Shown here piece after piece: positions 60,277 through 64,000 of a DNA stretch of 64,000 nucleotides. This DNA comes from Clostridia bacterium (lineage in GTDB: Bacteria; Bacillota; Clostridia; Oscillospirales; Acutalibacteraceae). Location: positions 1-64,000 of the forward strand of contig JAFTXJ010000005.1 in the NCBI GenBank assembly GCA_017461625.1, read 5' to 3'. Each line of letters starts with the position of its first letter. Position 1 is the stretch's first letter. The notes under the pieces are model-generated. The model was not told where the DNA came from. It did no database searches and worked only from the letters and a program-made list of their open reading frames with translations. Both the position numbers and the translations under genes were made by a program.

Positions 60277-60936
60277 ATGGACGATATTGAAAACATAATA
60301 AAGCGATACCAACAGGAGCTGCTTGATTTTTCTTATCAGAACCAATCAGCTGTTCCTCATGTGATTCCCACCTTGTCGCCACAGGTTAGGCAGGAGCCTG
60401 CTCCTGAAACATTTATTGAAAATCCGCAACCTGTGGTTGAGCAAGAAACCAAAAGAGATGTTTTCCCAAGGTATTCAACCTATGATGAATTTTTGAGGGC
60501 AAATACAGAAGAGGGCTTACTCAGAGTTCAGGTGTTTGGCGGTAACCAATTTTTCCCTATTTCAGGTGCAAGGGTACGAGTATCTCTTCCGTTAGCTAAT
60601 GGTAGTGATATTCAACAATTTGACGGATTGACAGATATAAACGGAGTTGTTGACAATATTCCCCTGCCTGCTCCACCAAACTCTCTGTCTCAAACCCCGG
60701 ATCCCACACAAGTTCGTCCGTTTGCCTATTACACCATTTTAATTGAGCACCCGAGATACGCGAGCTCACGATTTTTAAATGTTCCTGTGTTTTCAGAAGT
60801 TAAGTCGGTGCAGAATGTTCAGCTTGTTCCTCTTGTAGGAACAGGAGAAACACCTGACACAACTATTCAGTTTCAAACAGAACCTTTTTTAAATATAAGG
60901 GGGTTAGATGAAAATGGCAACACCGATCGTTCCTGA
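60277..60936 (+). CDS. Protein with carboxypeptidase-regulatory-like domain, paired with SleC-like gene
   Basis: The 219-residue protein has a helical start (1-20), a proline-rich linker (about 25-65) and a beta-sandwich segment, LLRVQVFGGNQFFPISGARVRV then TDINGVVDNIPLP, which reads like a CarboxypepD_reg/prealbumin-like module. The tail is strand-rich. There is no signal peptide. It overlaps the SleC-like gene by 29 bases, so both are made together. It may be a spore-coat or cortex partner of that protein (inference). Its ribosome site is fully within the hairpin. Confidence 0.65.
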   Translation: MDDIENIIKRYQQELLDFSYQNQSAVPHVIPTLSPQVRQEPAPETFIENPQPVVEQETKRDVFPRYSTYDEFLRANTEEGLLRVQVFGGNQFFPISGARVRVSLPLANGSDIQQFDGLTDINGVVDNIPLPAPPNSLSQTPDPTQVRPFAYYTILIEHPRYASSRFLNVPVFSEVKSVQNVQLVPLVGTGETPDTTIQFQTEPFLNIRGLDENGNTDRS

Positions 60937-62257
60937 ATTTATTACGGTTCATCTCGGCCCACCCAATTCTGATGCACGTAATGTTACAATCCCTTTTCCC
61001 GATTACATTAAAAATGTTGCCTCAAGTGAAATATATCCCACCTGGCCCGAAAACGCTATCAGAGCCAATGTTTATGCCCAAACTACTTTTGCTCTTAACA
61101 GAATTTTTAACGAATTTTACCGTTCTCAAGGGTATGACTTTGATATTACAAGCTCCACACAATACGACCAAGCTTATCGCCACGAAAGAGATATTTTTGA
61201 AAATGTAAGCCGTATAGTCGATGAGCTCTTCAACGATTATGTTGTTCGTCAAGGTCAGATTCAACCTTATTTCACGCAGTATTGCAACGGAACAACAGTA
61301 ACTTGTGACGGACTTTCACAATGGGGAACGGTACCTCTTGCAAACAGAGGCTTATTGCCATATGAAATTTTGCAAAACTATTACGGTGACGATATAAACC
61401 TTGTGTTTAATGCACCAATCAAAGGTAACATACCGTCATACCCCGGTGCTCCGTTAAGGCTTGGCAGTGCAGGCGAAGATGTAAGAACCATTCAACGTCA
61501 GCTTAACAGAATCAGTCGCAACTACCCTGCTATTCCGAGAATCAGTAATACAAACGGCATTTTTGACAGGCAGACGGAAGAAGCCGTCCGCACTTTTCAG
61601 CGTGTGTTTAACCTTGCTCAGGACGGCATAGTGGGAAAAAACACATGGTACAAAATCAAATACATTTACAACGGAGTAAAAAGTCTTTCGGAACTTTATA
61701 CCGAGGGTATTTCAATCAGTGAAGCGGATAGGATTTTTTCAACCGTTGTTCGTCGTGGCGACAGAGGTATTCCTGTTCAGACAATACAATACTATCTCAA
61801 CTTTTTGGCATTTTTCAATCCGAAGCTAAGTCCTGTAAATGTTGACGGGATTTTTGGTCAGCAAACTTACGATGCTGTTCTGACTTTTCAAAATCAGTAT
61901 GGACTGAACGTTGACGGCATTGTTGGCAGAGACACATGGAACATGCTTCAAAATGCATATCAAGGTGTTTTAAGAGCTTTACCTAATGAATTTCAAAACT
62001 ATGTATCACTGATTTATCCGGGATATTTTGTAACAAACGGTGCAACCGGTCCTGCTGTGTATCAAGTTCAAAGATTTATTCAGAGAATAGCCGCCAACGA
62101 CCCCACCATTCCGTCCGTGGCAGTTGACGGAGTATACGGAAACCTTACTGAAGAAGCAGTAAGGGCAATTCAATCTCAGGCAGGATTGCCTCAGACAGGT
62201 CAGGTGGGTCCTCAGACTTGGCTTTATATGGCCGACCTATATAACGAATATTCATAA
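60908..62257 (+). CDS. Spore cortex-lytic protein, SleC-like, with three peptidoglycan-binding repeats
   Basis: The 449-residue protein has an N-terminal region (about 1-175) with the SleC/SpoIID-like pattern: YPTWPENAIRANVYAQTTFAL, SQGYDFDITSSTQYDQA, FNDYVVRQGQIQPYFTQYCNG and CDGLSQWGTVPLANRG. Three PG_binding_1 repeats follow, each with the LRxGxxGxxVxxIQxxL start and a DGIFGxxTxxAVxxFQ core (about 182-255, 280-350, 375-445). SleC breaks the spore cortex in Clostridium germination and lies dormant until processed. There is no signal peptide or pro-region like that of C. perfringens. Its start overlaps the previous gene. Confidence 0.8.
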   Translation: MKMATPIVPEFITVHLGPPNSDARNVTIPFPDYIKNVASSEIYPTWPENAIRANVYAQTTFALNRIFNEFYRSQGYDFDITSSTQYDQAYRHERDIFENVSRIVDELFNDYVVRQGQIQPYFTQYCNGTTVTCDGLSQWGTVPLANRGLLPYEILQNYYGDDINLVFNAPIKGNIPSYPGAPLRLGSAGEDVRTIQRQLNRISRNYPAIPRISNTNGIFDRQTEEAVRTFQRVFNLAQDGIVGKNTWYKIKYIYNGVKSLSELYTEGISISEADRIFSTVVRRGDRGIPVQTIQYYLNFLAFFNPKLSPVNVDGIFGQQTYDAVLTFQNQYGLNVDGIVGRDTWNMLQNAYQGVLRALPNEFQNYVSLIYPGYFVTNGATGPAVYQVQRFIQRIAANDPTIPSVAVDGVYGNLTEEAVRAIQSQAGLPQTGQVGPQTWLYMADLYNEYS

Positions 62258-62318
62258 AGAATAAACCGACTAAAATAGCAGATAATAGTTATAAATATTT
62301 TGAAAAAGGGTATATGCA

Positions 62319-63746
62319 ATGAACAACAAAATTCCTTTTAAAGATAGTTATAACGATAATGTTGCTTTCCTTGATGACTATCTCAGAGTTAACGATAACT
62401 TTGATTTGGTTGCAAGAGAAATTAAAATAGGCTCCAGACCGGCAAAAATGTATTTTGTTGACGGCTTTGCCAAAGATGAAATACTTGAAAAAGTTATGGA
62501 ATTTATTATGCGTCTTACAGATGAAGACCTTGAGCCATACAAATCAACAAGAGAATTTGCCAATAAATTTTTGCCGTATATTGAGGTTGACGTTCACAGT
62601 GAGGTTGAAACCTTTTCAACTTTCATTTATGCAGGAGCAATCGGTCTGATTGTTGACGGTTGCAAGGGTGGCATTTTAATTGATGCAAGAACTTACCCTG
62701 TCAGAAGCGTTGAAGAACCGGATAACGACAGAGTTTTAAGAGGCAGCAGAGAAGGTTTTGTTGAGACCGTTATTTTTAACACAGCCCTTATCCGCAGAAA
62801 AATACGCAACCGTGACCTAACAATGGAGATACATCAGGTGGGCAAACGCTCAAAAACAGATATTGTTTTGTGTTATCTTAACAACAAAGTTGACAAAAAA
62901 CTTCTGAAGCACTTACAAAAAAACTTGAGTAAAATCAATGTTAATGCTCTTGCTATGAGCCAGGAAAGTCTTGCAGAATGTCTGGTAAAAAAACAGCATT
63001 TCAACCCTTTTCCTAAAGTGAGATATACTGAGCGTCCCGACTCTGCAGCGGCCTGCATTTATGAAGGTGACATAATTGTTCTTGTTGACGGCTCACCTGC
63101 AGCAATGATTGTTCCAACAAGCTTTTTTGAGTTTTTACAAGACACAAATGATTTTTATTTTCCGCCTATTGTTGGGTCATATTTGCGAATTGTAAGAGCA
63201 ATCATTTTCGGGCTCGCTCTCTTACTGACCCCTGTTTGGTATCTGCTGATTCAAAATCAGCAACTGATTCCGGAGTGGCTTGCCTTTATTAAAATTGATG
63301 AACCCTATACCATACCCGTTTTTGCACAATTGATGATGATTGAATTGGTTGTTGATGCACTTAAGCTTGCATCATTAAACACACCAAGCTCCCTGAGTAA
63401 CTCATTAAGCATTATCGGTGCATTGGTGCTTGGTGAACTAGCTGTTTCAGCACAGCTGTTTTCATCAGAGGTTGTTTTGTTCATGGCTTTTGTTGCAATC
63501 GCCAACTTCGCTCAGCCAAGCATAGAATTGGGGTATGCTTTTAAACTATCACGTGTATTTATTCTTGTAATGACAGCATTCTTCAACATCGTAGGTTTCT
63601 GCGTTGCATTGATTCTCACCATTCTTATGATAGCTTTCACCGGCACCGTTTCAGGCAAAAGTTATCTATATCCCTTGATTCCATTTAACGGAAAGGCACT
63701 GTTAAGCTTATTTTTCAGACTTCCGATTAATAATGAAAATAATTGA
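62319..63746 (+). CDS. Spore germination protein, SpoVAF/GerA family
   Basis: The 475-residue protein has an N-terminal soluble GerA-type half (NFDLVAREIKIGSRPAKMYFVDGFAKDE at about 25-52, in two blocks; VETFSTFIYAGAIGLIVDGC) and four to five membrane segments in the C-terminal part (from about 285), with PSSLSNSLSIIGALVLGELAV typical of GerA A subunits. The KDEI stretch and absence of B/C partners fit SpoVAF, which is made in the forespore and works with the SpoVA channel. It follows the SleC-like gene by 61 bases with an AAGGG site. Both act in germination. Confidence 0.82.
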   Translation: MNNKIPFKDSYNDNVAFLDDYLRVNDNFDLVAREIKIGSRPAKMYFVDGFAKDEILEKVMEFIMRLTDEDLEPYKSTREFANKFLPYIEVDVHSEVETFSTFIYAGAIGLIVDGCKGGILIDARTYPVRSVEEPDNDRVLRGSREGFVETVIFNTALIRRKIRNRDLTMEIHQVGKRSKTDIVLCYLNNKVDKKLLKHLQKNLSKINVNALAMSQESLAECLVKKQHFNPFPKVRYTERPDSAAACIYEGDIIVLVDGSPAAMIVPTSFFEFLQDTNDFYFPPIVGSYLRIVRAIIFGLALLLTPVWYLLIQNQQLIPEWLAFIKIDEPYTIPVFAQLMMIELVVDALKLASLNTPSSLSNSLSIIGALVLGELAVSAQLFSSEVVLFMAFVAIANFAQPSIELGYAFKLSRVFILVMTAFFNIVGFCVALILTILMIAFTGTVSGKSYLYPLIPFNGKALLSLFFRLPINNENN

Positions 63747-63747
63747 A

Positions 63748-63779
63748 AAAGCTGTACCGCTAATCACGGTACAGCTTTA
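63748..63779. terminator. Bidirectional intrinsic terminator
   Basis: AAAGCTGTACCG pairs perfectly with CGGTACAGCTTT around a seven-base loop, between convergent genes. Confidence 0.85.
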
Positions 63780-63782
63780 CAA

Positions 63783-63998
63783 TTAAAACTCAACAATTAT
63801 AGGCTCATATTTTTCAATAAGTTCTTTTATAACTTCAATAACATCCTCTTCGCCTATTCCGCTCGGTCTTGGAATATAATCTTTAATCCACTCGTTTTCA
63901 GCGTATTCAAAGCGTTGTGTCAAAAGAGTTCCTGAAAATTCATTTCTATCATAAGGTCTGCGTTTTGACATATCTTTAAACTTTTTGGGTTTATCAAA
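63783..63998 (-). CDS. Hypothetical protein, C-terminal part (gene runs off the window)
   Basis: On the minus strand the frame is open from the window edge to the stop at 63783-63785. The visible product ends KDYIPRPSGIGEEDVIEVI..IIVEF and is a charged, soluble sequence. An ATG at 63971 is possible but has no ribosome site, and codons before it (FDKPKKFKD) look like normal coding sequence, so a start beyond the window is likelier. No family recognised. Confidence 0.5.
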   Translation of the reverse strand, partial: FDKPKKFKDMSKRRPYDRNEFSGTLLTQRFEYAENEWIKDYIPRPSGIGEEDVIEVIKELIEKYEPIIVEF

Positions 63999-64000
63999 AT

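Overview
The window looks like a chromosomal segment of an anaerobic, spore-forming, low-GC Firmicute of the Clostridia, probably a gut member of the Oscillospirales/Ruminococcaceae sphere (inference). Supporting signs are a PolC-type replicase, the pyrH-frr-uppS-dxr-rseP-ispG-polC housekeeping block, spore genes (spoIIR, a SleC-like cortex-lytic protein, a SpoVAF/GerA protein), a nine-gene V/A-type ATPase operon, an anaerobic sulfatase maturase, and AGGAGG ribosome sites that often precede GTG or TTG starts.

Layout. 1-1.3 kb: the end of a GNAT acetyltransferase, a small pyrophosphatase-like protein and a DAPG-hydrolase-like protein. 1.3-6.1 kb (minus): a PiT-type phosphate transporter with a secreted propeller-like protein, then a secreted LCAT-like lipase with a DUF2238 membrane protein. 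6.2-10.1 kb (minus): an MBOAT O-acyltransferase, its DHHW partner and a lipoprotein. 10.2-13.4 kb (plus): SGNH hydrolase, TIM-barrel isomerase, GNAT and glycosyltransferase. 13.4-20.3 kb (minus): a sulfated-glycan operon of sulfatase, GPH symporter, anaerobic sulfatase maturase and GH2 beta-galactosidase. 20.4-23.3 kb (plus): a stand-alone E2-type acyltransferase and a secreted beta-helix protein resembling GH110. 23.3-31.8 kb (minus): V/A-ATPase subunits G/H-C-I-K-F-E-A-B-D. 31.9-37.1 kb: an alpha-galactosidase with an inserted beta-rich domain, spoIIR, and a GH2 enzyme with a WYL regulator. 37.2-41.8 kb (plus): methyltransferase, secreted EEP-fold phosphodiesterase, tRNA-Leu(UAG) on the minus strand, and two overlapping SGNH hydrolases. 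41.9-44.6 kb (minus): iscS-iscU-mnmA behind a promoter that carries two operator-like palindromes. 44.7-46.9 kb (minus): an M20 peptidase and a secreted protein. 47-56.1 kb (minus): the pyrH-to-polC block. 56.4-60.2 kb (plus): a small exopolysaccharide operon of Wzy-like polymerase, glycosyltransferase and BY-kinase. 60.3-63.7 kb (plus): a spore germination cluster.

How it fits together. Sulfatase plus maturase, two GH2 enzymes, a GH27 and a possible GH110 point to use of galactose-containing, sulfated host glycans such as mucin. The GPH symporter would import the freed sugars, and the SGNH hydrolases may remove O-acetyl groups. The V/A-ATPase would handle ion balance. The oddest single object is PolC: it aligns with the family along its length but has no DEDDh 3'-5' exonuclease domain in the PHP insertion site. 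No CRISPR array, insertion sequence or prophage was seen, and no gene-free stretch exceeds about 300 bases.
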